DNA of 64,000 bases from Pseudomonas sp. ERMR1:02 (GCF_002277815.1 NZ_NKJI01000006.1:1-64000); one strand, 5' to 3'. Positions 51,314 through 60,724 are shown, counted from the stretch's first letter. Notes: generated from the letters alone by a model not told the origin. A program made the numbers and translations.

Positions 51314-52809
51314 CAGTCGATCACCCGTCCTTTGAGTGCGAAGAGACCTTGCGGACGTTTCTGGATGAACAGAATGATCAGCGCGAGGATGAGGATCTTG
51401 CCGAGTACGGCACCGATCTGCGGTTCGAGAATCTTGTTGGCGATGCCCAGGCCGAACGCTGCGAACACGCTACCGGCCAGTTGCCCGACACCGCCGAGTA
51501 CCACCACCAGGAACGAGTCGATGATGTAGCTCTGGCCGAGGTCCGGGCCGACGTTGCCGATCTGGCTCAGCGCCACGCCACCGAGGCCGGCAATGCCTGA
51601 GCCGAGACCGAAGGCGAGCATGTCGACGCGTCCGGTTGGCACGCCACAACAGGCGGCCATGTTGCGGTTTTGAGTGACCGCGCGAACGTTCAAGCCCAGG
51701 CGAGTCTTGTTCAGCAGCAGCCAGGTCAGCACCACCACGAACAACGCGAAGGCAATGATGACGATGCGGCTGTACGGCAGCACCAGATTCGGCAGCACCT
51801 GAATCCCGCCCGACAACCACGCGGGGTTGGCCACTTCAACGTTCTGCGCACCGAACACCAGACGTACCAACTGGATTAGCATCAGGCTGATGCCCCAGGT
51901 GGCGAGCAGGGTTTCCAAAGGACGACCGTAGAGGTGACGAATAACCGTGCGTTCCAGCGCCATGCCGATCCCGGCGGTGACGAAAAACGCCACCGGCAAC
52001 GCGATCAGCGGATAGAACTCGATGGCCTGCGGCGCGAAGCGCTGGAACATCAACTGCACTACATAGGTCGAGTAGGCGCCGAGCATCAGCATCTCGCCGT
52101 GGGCCATGTTGATCACGCCGAGCAGGCCGAAGGTGATCGCCAGGCCCAGCGCCGCGAGCAGCAGGATGGAGCCGAGGGACATGCCGCTGAATGCCTGGCC
52201 GAGCAGTTCGCCGACCAGCAGTTTGCGTTTGACTTGAGCGAGACTGGTTTCGGCGGCGGTACGCACATTCGCGTCGGTTTCCACGCCCGGCTCCAGCAGG
52301 CTTTCGAGGCGTGTACGGGCCAGCGGATCGCCGGTTTCACCGAGCAGGCGCACGGCGGCGAGGCGTACGGCCGGATCGGCGTCCACCAGTTGCAGATTGG
52401 CCAGGGCCAGGCTCAGGGCGGCGTGGACACCTTCATCTTTTTCGCCAGCCAGTTGCCGGTCAAGGAATGCAAGCTGCGAGGGTTTTGCGCTTTTCTGCAG
52501 TTGCTGTGCGGCGAGCAGACGAATTTTTTCGTCGGCGGCGAGCAGTTGATGACTGGCCAGCGCGGTGTCGATCAGACCTCGCAGGCGGTTGTTCAGGCGC
52601 AAGGTTTTCGGCTGACCATCGACCGTCAATTCACCTTGTTGCAGGGCGTTGACCAGTTCGATGCGCGCCGGATCGGGCTGCGCGGCCCAGGCCTCCAGCA
52701 GTTTGGCTTGCTGCACGGGATTGGCGGCGACGAAGTCTTCGGCGTCGCTGGCAAAGGAAGCCATTGGCAACAGAAGTGCGATGGCAAGAAACATACGATA
52801 AAGGGACAT
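51313..52809 (-). CDS. urtB: Urea ABC transporter permease UrtB with N-terminal extension
   Basis: 498 residues. The first ~200 residues are a secretion signal (MSLYRMFLAIALLLPMASFA) plus a soluble, probably periplasmic, helical-repeat domain (AVRLLGETGDPLARTRLESL) that is characteristic of proteobacterial UrtB and absent from LivH. From about residue 210 the LivH-like permease follows: GLLGVINMAHGEMLMLGAYS, FGLGSGIAGLGGVALSQIG and FIQKRPQGLFALKG. ATG at 52809 precedes the signal; a longer upstream frame would run into the REPIN and is rejected. Confidence 0.93.
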   Translation of the reverse strand: MSLYRMFLAIALLLPMASFASDAEDFVAANPVQQAKLLEAWAAQPDPARIELVNALQQGELTVDGQPKTLRLNNRLRGLIDTALASHQLLAADEKIRLLAAQQLQKSAKPSQLAFLDRQLAGEKDEGVHAALSLALANLQLVDADPAVRLAAVRLLGETGDPLARTRLESLLEPGVETDANVRTAAETSLAQVKRKLLVGELLGQAFSGMSLGSILLLAALGLAITFGLLGVINMAHGEMLMLGAYSTYVVQLMFQRFAPQAIEFYPLIALPVAFFVTAGIGMALERTVIRHLYGRPLETLLATWGISLMLIQLVRLVFGAQNVEVANPAWLSGGIQVLPNLVLPYSRIVIIAFALFVVVLTWLLLNKTRLGLNVRAVTQNRNMAACCGVPTGRVDMLAFGLGSGIAGLGGVALSQIGNVGPDLGQSYIIDSFLVVVLGGVGQLAGSVFAAFGLGIANKILEPQIGAVLGKILILALIILFIQKRPQGLFALKGRVID

Positions 52810-52839
52810 GGCTACGTCCTGAAGTGCGATGAGGAACCT

Positions 52840-52914
52840 TGTAGGAGCGAGGCTTGCCCGCGAAGAGGACCGCAAGGCCGCCAAAAGCTTCGCGGGCAAG
52901 CCTCGCTCCTACAG
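52840..52914. repeat. REP pair (REPIN) between urtA and urtB
   Basis: Arms TGTAGGAGCGAGGCTTGCCC... (52840-52865) and CTTCGCGGGCAAGCCTCGCT... (52888-52914). It could dampen expression of the permease genes relative to the abundant binding protein UrtA. Confidence 0.85.
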
Positions 52915-52927
52915 GTTTATGTGTCCC

Positions 52928-54193
52928 TTAGTTACTCTTCACCGCGTACTCAGGCTTTTTGTCGTTGCCCGGGATGAACGGGCTCCACGGCTGGGCGCGG
53001 ATCGGTCCTTCGGTCTGCCACACGACGTTGAACTGACCATCGCCCTGGATCTCGCCGATCATCACTGGTTTGTGCAGGTGGTGGTTGGTCTTATCCATGG
53101 TCAGGGTGTAGCCGGATGGCGCGGCAAACGTCTGGCCGGCGAGGGCCTCGCGGACTTTGTCGACGTCGGTGGACTTGGCTTTTTCAGCGGCCTGCGCCCA
53201 CATGTGGATGCCGACGTAGGTGGCCTCCATCGGGTCGTTGGTCTCGGCTTTGTCGGCCCCCGGCAGGTTGTGTTTCTTCGCGTAGGCTTTCCAGTCATCC
53301 ACGAACTTCTTGTTCACCGGGTTCTCCACCGACTCGAAGTAGTTCCACGCCGCGAGGTTGCCCACCAGCGGTTTGGTGTCGATGCCGCGCAGTTCTTCTT
53401 CGCCGACCGAGAACGCCACCACCGGAACGTCAGTGGCTTTCAGTCCCTGGTTGGCCAGTTCTTTATAGAACGGCACGTTGGAGTCGCCGTTGACCGTGGA
53501 GATCACTGCGGTCTTGCCACCGGCCGAGAATTTTTTGATGTTGGCCACGATGGTCTGGTAATCGCTGTGGCCGAACGGGGTGTAGACCTCTTCGATGTCC
53601 TTGTCGGCCACGCCTTTGGAATGCAGGAACGAGCGCAGAATCTTGTTGGTGGTGCGTGGATAGACGTAGTCGGTGCCTAGCAGGAAGTAGCGCTTGGCGC
53701 TGCCGCCTTCTTCGCTCATCAGGTATTCAACGGCCGGGATCGCTTGCTGGTTCGGCGCGGCGCCAGTGTAGAACACGTTAGGCGACATTTCTTCGCCTTC
53801 GTACTGCACAGGGTAGAACAGCAGGCCGTTGAGTTCTTCGAACACCGGCAACACCGATTTGCGCGACACGGAAGTCCAGCAACCGAACACCACTGCGACC
53901 TTGTCCTGGGTCAGCAGCTGCCGGCCTTTTTCCGCGAACAATGGCCAGTTCGACGCCGGGTCCACCACCACCGGCTCCAGCATCTTGCCGTTCACGCCAC
54001 CCTTGGCGTTGATCTCATCGATGGTCATCAACGCCATGTCCTTGAGCGACGTTTCGGAGATCGCCATGGTGCCGGACAACGAATGCAGAATCCCGACCTT
54101 GATGGTCTCGGCGGCCTGGACAGTCCAGGTCATGCCCATCGCGGCAATGCTTGCCGAGAGTGTGAAAGCCTTGATCAAACTGCGACGCTTCAT
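52928..54193 (-). CDS. urtA: Urea ABC transporter substrate-binding protein UrtA
   Basis: 421 residues. Signal peptide MKRRSLIKAFTLSASIAAMG ending ...VQAA; the Arg-Arg-x-x-Ile-Lys start could be read as a twin-arginine signal. The mature protein opens ETIKVGILHSLSGTMAISE and contains FGCWTSVSRKSVLPVFEELN and FYPVQYEGEEMSPNVFYTGA, the UrtA-specific forms of the AmiC/LivJ fold that hold urea. First gene of urtABCDE, with a sigma-54 promoter 64 bases upstream. Intact. Confidence 0.95.
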   Translation of the reverse strand: MKRRSLIKAFTLSASIAAMGMTWTVQAAETIKVGILHSLSGTMAISETSLKDMALMTIDEINAKGGVNGKMLEPVVVDPASNWPLFAEKGRQLLTQDKVAVVFGCWTSVSRKSVLPVFEELNGLLFYPVQYEGEEMSPNVFYTGAAPNQQAIPAVEYLMSEEGGSAKRYFLLGTDYVYPRTTNKILRSFLHSKGVADKDIEEVYTPFGHSDYQTIVANIKKFSAGGKTAVISTVNGDSNVPFYKELANQGLKATDVPVVAFSVGEEELRGIDTKPLVGNLAAWNYFESVENPVNKKFVDDWKAYAKKHNLPGADKAETNDPMEATYVGIHMWAQAAEKAKSTDVDKVREALAGQTFAAPSGYTLTMDKTNHHLHKPVMIGEIQGDGQFNVVWQTEGPIRAQPWSPFIPGNDKKPEYAVKSN

Positions 54194-54256
54194 TGTGCGA
54201 TCTCCATGAACTTATGAATTTTCTTGGTGGCAGATGCGGACTACTGAAGGGTCTTT

Positions 54257-54272
54257 AGCAAGGGCTGTGCCC
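54257..54272 (-). promoter_or_regulatory. Sigma-54 (RpoN) promoter of urtABCDE
   Basis: Minus strand GGGCACAGCCCTTGCT keeps GG-N10-GC and 13 of 16 consensus-type positions, with a leader of about 50 bases to urtA. The rest of the 316-base gap 54194-54509 contains a REPIN and no gene I can support. Confidence 0.75.
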
Positions 54273-54404
54273 GGTCGGGAAAAGGTAGGGAAATGTCGGT
54301 TTAGAGCGGTTGCAGGGGTTGGCGGCGCACCATCAAGGACCGCGGCTGGCGCGTTGGTGCGCAGTGCTGCGCCAGATTGGGGCGTAGTATTGCAATCCAC
54401 GTCC

Positions 54405-54498
54405 CTGTAGGAGCGAAGCTTGCTCGCGAAGGCGGCCGCACATCCAGAATCAATTTGTCTGAAGGACCGCTTTCGCGGGCAAGCCTCGCTCCTACAGG
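54405..54498. repeat. REP pair (REPIN)
   Basis: Arms CTGTAGGAGCGAAGCTTGCT... (54405-54429) and CTTTCGCGGGCAAGCCTCGC... (54469-54498), upstream of the urtA promoter and downstream of the FecCD-type permease gene. Confidence 0.85.
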
Positions 54499-54509
54499 GA
54501 AGCAAAGGC

Positions 54510-55520
54510 TCAGCGGCGGCGCATCAGGCCGATGAAGAACAGGCCGCCGATGGCAGCGGTGGCGACGCCGATGGGTAAGTCTTCCGGGGCGATCATCGTC
54601 CGGGCAGCCACATCCACCCACACCAGAAACACGCTGCCGAGCAACACGCACACGGGGAGCAACCGACGGTGTTCGGCACCCACCAGACGCCGCGCAATGT
54701 GCGGCACCATCAGCCCGACAAAACCAATCGAGCCGCTGATCGACACCAGCACCCCAGTCATCAGCGAGGCAATCACAAACACCCACAGCCGCACCGTCCG
54801 GGCGTTCAACCCCAGCGTCACAGCCGTCTGCTCACCCGCCATCAAGGCATTCAACGACCGCGCCATGCCCAGCAGCAAAACCAAGCCAAGCAGGACGCTG
54901 GCAGCAGGCACCGCGAGCAATTCCCAGCGCGCCAGCCCAAGCCCGCCGAGCATCCAGAACATCACCGCGGAACTGGCGCGGTGATCGCCGAGAAACAGCA
55001 GCAGGTTGGCGATTGCCATCATCACGAATGACACAGCCACGCCGCACAGCAGCAGGCGATCACTGTCCAGGCGACCGTGGCGGTTGGCAATCATCAACAC
55101 CACCAGCATGCTCAACAACGCTCCGATAAATGCGGCAATCGGCAAGGTCAGCAGGCCGACGATTTCACCGACATGCAGCACCACGATCACCGCGCCGAGG
55201 GTGGCGCCGGAGGTCACGCCGAGCAGATGCGGATCGGCCAGCGGGTTGCGCGTCACCGCTTGCAACACCGCGCCGATCAGCGCCAGCCCGGCACCCACCA
55301 GCGCACCGAGCAACATCCGCGGCACGCGGATCAGCCAGACGATGTGTTCCTGTCCGGCGCTCCAGTCGGGCACGGCGAAACCGAATAGCTTGTGCAGCAA
55401 AATCCCCCACACCACGTCCACCGGAACCCGCGCCGGACCAAAACCCAGCGACAGCACACACGACACTAGCAACAGCGCGGCAAGGGCAATCAGCATGAAC
55501 GCGTAGCGACGGTTTTTCAT
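54510..55520 (-). CDS. FecCD-family ABC transporter permease
   Basis: 336 residues, BtuC/FecCD type with nine to ten helices: VPRMLLGALVGAGLALIGAV, NPLADPHLLGVTSGATLGAV and GSIGFVGLMVPHIARRLVGA are the three family signatures. Transports a metal-chelate (siderophore, haem or cobalamin) across the inner membrane. Third gene of ATPase-binding protein-permease, overlapping the preceding gene by 4 bases. The substrate is undecided: cobalamin synthesis genes lie 5 kb away and copper-related genes directly upstream. Confidence 0.88.
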   Translation of the reverse strand: MKNRRYAFMLIALAALLLVSCVLSLGFGPARVPVDVVWGILLHKLFGFAVPDWSAGQEHIVWLIRVPRMLLGALVGAGLALIGAVLQAVTRNPLADPHLLGVTSGATLGAVIVVLHVGEIVGLLTLPIAAFIGALLSMLVVLMIANRHGRLDSDRLLLCGVAVSFVMMAIANLLLFLGDHRASSAVMFWMLGGLGLARWELLAVPAASVLLGLVLLLGMARSLNALMAGEQTAVTLGLNARTVRLWVFVIASLMTGVLVSISGSIGFVGLMVPHIARRLVGAEHRRLLPVCVLLGSVFLVWVDVAARTMIAPEDLPIGVATAAIGGLFFIGLMRRR

Positions 55521-56476
55521 TCGCCGTGAAAGCCCTTGGCCAGGGTTGCCACTGCCAGCACGTTGTCGATGCCTGGCGTGGCCTGCACGTACGGGATGAC
55601 GATGAAGCGTTGGTGTTTGATCGCATCGACCGATTGCAGCGCTTTGTTATTCAGCAGGTACTGCACTTTTTGTTCGGCGGTGACTTCACCGTAATCGACG
55701 ATCACGATCACTTGCGGATTGCGTTCGACCACGCTTTCCCAGTTGACCCGGGTCCAGCTCGCGTCGACGTCGTCAAGAACGTTGCGTCCGCCAGCGGCAT
55801 CGATCAGGGCTTGCGGCATGCCCAAGCGGCCTGAGGTCATGGCCCGGTCTTCGCCGCTGTCGTACAGAAATACCCGTGGCTTGTCGGCCGGCAGGTCTTT
55901 GCGAATCCCGGCGACTTGCGCCTGCATCTCACGGATCACAGAGTTGGCGCGATCCTGAACGTCGAAGATTTTCCCGAGATTGCGCAGGTCGTTGTAAGTG
56001 TCCTCCAGTGTGGCCGGTGGACGCTTCATCACGAAAGCGCAGGACTCGGTCAACTCATAGACATTGATGCCCAGTGGCTGCAGGGTCTGCGGCGTGAGGT
56101 CACCGCCCACGCGCATGCCGTAATCCCAACCGGCGAAGAAGAAATCGACGTTGGCGTCGAGCAGGGTTTCCACCGATGGATACTTGGCCGCCAGTTCCGG
56201 CAATCCATCGAGGATGCTGTGCATTTGTGGCGTCACCGACTTCCAGCCAGACACGCCGCTGTAACCGGCCATCTGCGATTTGAGGCCGAGGGCGAGCATC
56301 ATCTGGGTCATGTTGATGTCGTGGCTGACCGCGTGCTTCGGCGCCTGCTGGAAGGTCACTTCGCGGTTGCAGCTCTGAATCGTCAACGGGTAGTGCGTGG
56401 CCTCGGCAAACGCCTGGGCGCTGGTCAACAACAGGATGAAAGAAAGGCAGGAGAGCGGCGGGAAACGCAAAATCAT
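55517..56476 (-). CDS. Periplasmic binding protein of a FecBCD-type transporter
   Basis: 319 residues. Sec signal (about 1-24, ...SAQAFAEA), then a type III binding fold: VTFQQAPKHAVSHDINMTQM, LGLKSQMAGYSGVSGW, YPSVETLLDANVDFFFAGWD and WESVVERNPQVIVIVDYGEV. Resembles the FecB/BtuF group. The Cys in IQSCNREV and ESCAFVM may form a disulfide. Ligand unknown. Start overlaps the stop of the ATPase gene by 4 bases. Confidence 0.85.
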   Translation of the reverse strand: MILRFPPLSCLSFILLLTSAQAFAEATHYPLTIQSCNREVTFQQAPKHAVSHDINMTQMMLALGLKSQMAGYSGVSGWKSVTPQMHSILDGLPELAAKYPSVETLLDANVDFFFAGWDYGMRVGGDLTPQTLQPLGINVYELTESCAFVMKRPPATLEDTYNDLRNLGKIFDVQDRANSVIREMQAQVAGIRKDLPADKPRVFLYDSGEDRAMTSGRLGMPQALIDAAGGRNVLDDVDASWTRVNWESVVERNPQVIVIVDYGEVTAEQKVQYLLNNKALQSVDAIKHQRFIVIPYVQATPGIDNVLAVATLAKGFHGE

Positions 56477-57261
56477 GGTTGGGTAATCCAGGTAATTCGT
56501 GGGTAACCGTGCAAGGGGTGTTCATCAATCAGTGCTTCGACGCCGAATACGTTGCGCAGCAATGCGCTGGTCAGGACCTCTTTTGGCTTGCCGCTGGCGA
56601 CGATGCGGCCGTGGTTGATCACATACAGCCGATCACAGAATGCGGCGGCCAGATTGAGGTCATGGATGCTTGCCAGGGTGCCGATCTTCAGGCGCCTGAC
56701 CAGCCGCAATAACTCAAGCTGATAGCGCGGGTCGAGGTGGTTGGTCGGCTCGTCCAGGATCAGCAATTGTGGTTGCTGCGCCAGGGCGCGGGCGAGGATC
56801 ACGCGCTGCTTTTCACCGCCAGAGAGAGTAGAGAAGGCGTGATCTTCGAAGCCTTTGAGACCGACCGATTCCAGGGCTTGGGTCGCGAGGTTTCGATCCT
56901 CGACAGTGTCACCGTCGAACAGCCCCTTGTGCGGCGTGCGGCCCATCGCGACCACCTCGTCGACGGTCAGGCCAAAGGCGTCGGGGAATTCCTGCAACAC
57001 CACGGCGATGCGCTGCGCGCACCAGCGTGAGGATTGTTTCCATACGTTGTGGTGATCAAGTTTGACCTCGCCACTTTCCGGTTTGCTGAAGCGCCAGGCG
57101 CAGCGCAACAGGCTGGTCTTGCCGCTGCCGTTGGGGCCGATCAAACCGACGAATTCACCAGCAGCCACGTGCAACGAAGCATCTCGCAGCTGGAACTGGT
57201 GATGACAGTGGCCGTGGCCCAGGGGAGACCAGGTGAGATTTGTGAGGTTCAGCGAGGTCAT
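56473..57261 (-). CDS. ATP-binding protein of a FecBCD-type transporter
   Basis: 262 residues. Walker [12 protein letters not shown] (about 40-50), [15 protein letters not shown] signature and Walker [14 protein letters not shown], typical of FecE/BtuD. The N-terminal region has an unusual His-rich stretch [14 protein letters not shown] just before Walker A. First gene of the three-gene operon. Intact. Confidence 0.9.
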   Translation of the reverse strand: MTSLNLTNLTWSPLGHGHCHHQFQLRDASLHVAAGEFVGLIGPNGSGKTSLLRCAWRFSKPESGEVKLDHHNVWKQSSRWCAQRIAVVLQEFPDAFGLTVDEVVAMGRTPHKGLFDGDTVEDRNLATQALESVGLKGFEDHAFSTLSGGEKQRVILARALAQQPQLLILDEPTNHLDPRYQLELLRLVRRLKIGTLASIHDLNLAAAFCDRLYVINHGRIVASGKPKEVLTSALLRNVFGVEALIDEHPLHGYPRITWITQP

Positions 57262-57292
57262 GCAGTTGCTCTTGGGGTGTTGCTGATGGCCT

Positions 57293-57339
57293 CTTCGCGG
57301 GCAAGCCTCGCTCTGTAGGAGCGAGGCTTGCCCGCGAAG
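57293..57339. repeat. REP pair (REPIN) with abutting arms
   Basis: CTTCGCGGGCAAGCCTCGCT (from 57293) runs straight into CTGTAGGAGCGAGGCTTGCC (to 57339), so the two hairpins form one long palindrome without a spacer. Confidence 0.85.
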
Positions 57340-57417
57340 GCGTCATTGGCAGCGCGGAGTTGGCAGGTGATGCGCGGGCAGTTTACAGACCCTTGAGTCC
57401 CGCGCATCTCGCCTGAT

Positions 57418-58797
57418 TCATGATGAAGTTGAGGCGCTTTCAGTCTGTCGGGTAAAGCGCGACAGCAGCAGCTTGTCGAGCACCCAGACCACCACCAGGG
57501 AGGCACCCACCAACGGAAATGCCACCGCCAGGGCGAACATGATCACCATTGCGGTTTTCCATTTCGGCAGGTCGTGACGCAGCGGCGGCACACCGAGCTT
57601 GCCCTGCGGGCGACGCTTCCACCAGATCACCACGCCGCTGACGGCACTGAGCAGGATCATCAGGCAAATCAGCAGCACGACGATCTGATTGAACACGCCG
57701 AACATCTTGCCTTCGTGCAGCATCACGCCGATTTCCGTGGCGCGGGCGACAGCGCCGTATTGCTCGTAGCGCACGTCGGCAAGGACCTTGCCGCTGTACT
57801 GATCGACATGCAGGGTGGCGTCGTTGCGCGGGTCATCGGCGAATACCGAAATGGTGAACACGCCAGTCGCGTCTTTCGGCAGGGTGATGCTGTAACCGGG
57901 TTCGACCTTGTTCTGCGTGGCGATGTTTTGTACATCTTGCAGGCCGATGGTCGGCGCGGCCGGGCCGGCTTGCGCACCACCGTGGGCCATGTGTTCGGCA
58001 TGGTCGCCAGACATCGGCATCGGGGTGTTTTCCATCGCCCACGGCACGGTCTGGCGCGTGGCGCTGTTGAGGCTGCGCGCTTCAATGTCGGACTTCGGTA
58101 CGTTGTCCCACATCGCTGCCGGAAAGACGTTCCACACGGCCGCGTATTGCTGGCCCCAGAAACCGGTCCAGGTCATGCCGCTGAGCAGCATGACCAGCAG
58201 CAGCGAGGCGCCCCAGAACCCGGTGACGGCATGTAAGTCGCGCCACAGTACCCGGCCGCGACTGCTCAAGCGTGGCCACAGAATGCCGGCAGCCTGGCCG
58301 CGCGGCCACCACAGGAACACCCCGGAAACCACCAGCACCACGCCCCAGCCGGCGGCCAGTTCTACCAGTCGGTCACCGACGGTGCCGATCATCAGTTCGC
58401 CGTGAATCGCACGTGCGATGGCTTGCAGGTTTTTCTTGGCGTCTTGCTCCCCGAGGATATCGCCGTGGTACGGGTCGACGAATACGTTCAACTCTTTGCC
58501 GCTGTCGAGCACAACAAACTCGGCGCTGCGTTCAGCGTTGACCGGTGGCAGGTACTGTTTGATGGTTCCTTGTGGATACGCGTCTTTCACGCGCTTGAGC
58601 AGGTCATCGGCGGGGATGCTGTGATGCCCGGCCGGGACGTTGAGCAGGCTGTTGTACATCAGCGAGTCGAGTTGCGGTTTGAACAGGTAAATGGTGCCGG
58701 TCAGGGCCAGCATCACCATGAATGGCGCTACGAACAATCCGGCATAGAAATGCCAGCGCCAGGCCAGGTTGTAGAAATTCACTTTGGGCTGATTCAT
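57418..58797 (-). CDS. PepSY-domain membrane protein, reductase-like (PiuB/FpvG type)
   Basis: 459 residues from ATG at 58797 (MNQPKVNFYNLAWRWHFYAG). Four transmembrane helices, the first at WHFYAGLFVAPFMVMLALTG; periplasmic PepSY-like portions between; the WWPRGQ and WKRRPQGKLG motifs and conserved His residues (RDLHAVTGFWG, LHEGKMFG) of PepSY-associated TM proteins, which may bind haem and reduce metal ions. A Met/His-rich loop MPMSGDHAEHMAHGG suggests copper or iron contact. Follows DUF2946 and PCu(A)C genes on the same strand, indicating a metal-handling operon. Confidence 0.85.
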   Translation of the reverse strand: MNQPKVNFYNLAWRWHFYAGLFVAPFMVMLALTGTIYLFKPQLDSLMYNSLLNVPAGHHSIPADDLLKRVKDAYPQGTIKQYLPPVNAERSAEFVVLDSGKELNVFVDPYHGDILGEQDAKKNLQAIARAIHGELMIGTVGDRLVELAAGWGVVLVVSGVFLWWPRGQAAGILWPRLSSRGRVLWRDLHAVTGFWGASLLLVMLLSGMTWTGFWGQQYAAVWNVFPAAMWDNVPKSDIEARSLNSATRQTVPWAMENTPMPMSGDHAEHMAHGGAQAGPAAPTIGLQDVQNIATQNKVEPGYSITLPKDATGVFTISVFADDPRNDATLHVDQYSGKVLADVRYEQYGAVARATEIGVMLHEGKMFGVFNQIVVLLICLMILLSAVSGVVIWWKRRPQGKLGVPPLRHDLPKWKTAMVIMFALAVAFPLVGASLVVVWVLDKLLLSRFTRQTESASTSS

Positions 58798-58844
58798 CAC
58801 GTGTGCTCCGCGTGCTTCGGATCTTTTAGTTATGGTGTGCGGGA

Positions 58845-59297
58845 CTACACGATGATGGGCGGGGCGCGGGTGCGGGCACCGGGGAAAGTAGTTTGCCGGG
58901 CATGGCCCAGACGCGGGAACGGGGTAGTGAAGTTGCTGGCGTGCGGGGTGTCGAACCCGGTGAATGACACACCACCGGTGAGCGCAGGGCAATTGAACAA
59001 CAGGCTGCAATAGCCGCATTTTTCCCAGATTGCATGATGTGCGGCTTGCGGCGGGCATTGTTCGGCGTCGGATTGCGCGCCATGCTCTGCATGGTCCATC
59101 GCCGGCATATCCATGGGCATGTCCATCGACATGTTCATCGACATGTTCATGGCCGCGCGCGAGTCCATCGGCATCGACTGAGAAATCAGTGGACCGATAA
59201 AGATCATCAACATGGCGAACAGGCTGATCCAGCTGCCGCGTGTCAGGTTCGATGGCTGACGACGCGATCCGGATGCCCTGGTGCCGAGCGGGCGCAT
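58845..59297 (-). CDS. DUF2946 family protein, Met/His-rich
   Basis: 150 residues (start uncertain). One hydrophobic N-terminal segment (SLFAMLMIFIGPLISQ), then a strikingly Met/Asp/His-rich stretch (AAMNMSMNMSMDMPMDMPAM), a CGYCSLL motif and a C-terminal tail ending ARTRAPPIIV. The Met-rich and Cys-x-x-Cys features fit copper binding in the periplasm. DUF2946 proteins commonly accompany TonB receptors or PepSY proteins in copper-responsive clusters. Precise role unknown. Confidence 0.8.
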   Translation of the reverse strand: MRPLGTRASGSRRQPSNLTRGSWISLFAMLMIFIGPLISQSMPMDSRAAMNMSMNMSMDMPMDMPAMDHAEHGAQSDAEQCPPQAAHHAIWEKCGYCSLLFNCPALTGGVSFTGFDTPHASNFTTPFPRLGHARQTTFPGARTRAPPIIV

Positions 59298-59318
59298 GGG
59301 TGTTTTCAGCTCGGCCGC

Positions 59319-59797
59319 TTACTGGGCGTGCCCGTGCTTTTGCCCGTCTTCAGGCGCCTGCTTCTGCACCGCCACTTCGACCGTCACGTCACCGGACTTC
59401 TCGAAGTGCAGGGTCATCGGGAAGCGCTTGCCGTCGCTCAGCAGGCTACGGTCTTTCAGATTCAAGAGCATCACGTGGTAAGCCATCGGTGCAAACGTGA
59501 CTTCGCCACCCGCGGGGATTTCCACGCTCGGTACGTGCTGCATTTTCATCATGTCGTTTTGCATTACGTGCTCGTGCAGTTGCGCTTCGCCTGAAATTGG
59601 CGACTCGACGCTGAGCAGTCGGTCGGCAGTTTTACCTTCGTTGTGAATCACGAAATAGGCAGCAACGTTCGGTGCATTGGGGGCAACTCTTGCGACCAGG
59701 GATGAGCGATTTCCAGCTCCCCGACCTTGTACTCGTGAGCATTGGCAAAGCAGGCAGGCAGCAGCAACGCAGCCACAACGATGAGTTTGTTCAGCAT
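59319..59797 (-). CDS. PCu(A)C copper chaperone (frameshifted)
   Basis: About 159 residues once a missing C near 59686 is restored (SQELPPNAPNVAAYFVIHNEG). Signal peptide MLNKLIVVAALLLPACFANA; mature part with VMQNDMMKMQHVPSVEIPAG and FAPMAYHVMLLNLK, the Met/His pairs of PCu(A)C domains that bind Cu(I) and deliver it to the CuA site of cytochrome oxidase. C-terminal tail EDGQKHGHAQ adds His. Flanked by two DUF2946 genes. Confidence 0.9.
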
Positions 59798-59845
59798 GAT
59801 GGTTCTCCAGAACGATTCAAAACGCAGGTCAATTGCGAGAAGGAA

Positions 59846-60240
59846 TCACACCAGAGGGGAAGCGCGGGGTTGAGGCTCGGCCATTGCTGGCGCGGTGTCG
59901 GCGTGTTGAGAGAGGTGGGAGGCAGGCTTCGATTGGCTTCGAACTGCGCGAAATACAGCTGTGGCACATGCCCGGGCAACGCCACCAGCGGTGCGGAGCC
60001 GGAACAGCACCAGCAATGCTGCATGTTGGAATGATCGTCGCTCTGCGAGGTTTTTTTCTCGATGCTACCCAGGGATATCGCGACCATTTTGGTGCCGCTG
60101 GACGAACAGAAACTGCCCCACAACAACTGTTCCGCAGGCGACTTCGACTGCGCCATCGCCCCGCTCATCGGCATGGCGAGCATGTTGAACAGCACTGCGA
60201 AGCAGGCTATCCAGGCAATTGCGAGCCGTTGTCGGGACAT
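59846..60240 (-). CDS. DUF2946 family protein (frameshift at the end)
   Basis: About 131 residues ending ...LNPRASPLV at a stop at 59846 if a C is added near 59862; the written frame otherwise runs past this point. One N-terminal hydrophobic helix, then CSSSGTKMVAISLG, a CWCCSGSAPLVALPG motif and a proline-rich tail, as in DUF2946. The Cys cluster suggests metal binding. First gene of the copper-type group. Confidence 0.78.
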
Positions 60241-60287
60241 GAGACAGATCCATTGGGTGGGCGATCAGGCGCGGCTATTTAGCCTGA

Positions 60288-60599
60288 TCAATGCCGATAA
60301 GTAAAAAAGCGGCGTGCGGTGTGGTGTCGCAGCGCCTGAGTTAATAGACGCAACATCCGGTGAGCCATTTCTGGCTCGCCGTTGTAAAAGAGTGTAGCGA
60401 CTTCGATTCGTAATGCCTGGGCAAATGTTGGATCAGTTTGGATTCGTGCGCAGATGGTGTGTTTGACGTCTCTGAGCGCGAGACGAATGAAACGTCCGTC
60501 CCCCAAATCCTCCTCCTCACTGGCCTTGAGATAATTCCACATGTCGGAAGGTGTCAGTAGGTACTCAGCGATATCGAAACGAGTGAATTTTTCAGTCAT
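60288..60599 (-). CDS. Orphan HigA-like (addiction-module antidote) protein
   Basis: 103 residues. The N-terminal half MTEKFTRFDIAEYLLTPSDM ... EEEDLGDGRFIRLALRDVKH matches the start of the addiction-module antidote family (TIGR02684-type, usually MTEKFTRWDAAEYL... EEDPGDG..IRAAL.DIA). The C-terminal half, where a helix-turn-helix with ...LYKAL..GNPSFATV.KVLKAL normally sits, is only recognisable as LFYNGEPEMAHRMLRLLTQA. No partner toxin is adjacent, so it is probably a solitary or diverged regulator. Confidence 0.6.
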   Translation of the reverse strand: MTEKFTRFDIAEYLLTPSDMWNYLKASEEEDLGDGRFIRLALRDVKHTICARIQTDPTFAQALRIEVATLFYNGEPEMAHRMLRLLTQALRHHTARRFFTYRH

Positions 60600-60724
60600 T
60601 CGGTACTCCTGGCTCTACATTCGTGGGGCAAGTAAAAATAGAGACAAGGTTTGGCCGCGACTAGTCAGCTATTTTGGATGATGCTATGTGCAAGATCCGA
60701 TAGTTACGTAGGACATTGCGCTTT

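Noticed and set aside
50237..51529. 430-codon plus-strand frame opposite urtC
   Set aside because: His/Gln/Arg-rich shadow of a membrane protein gene.
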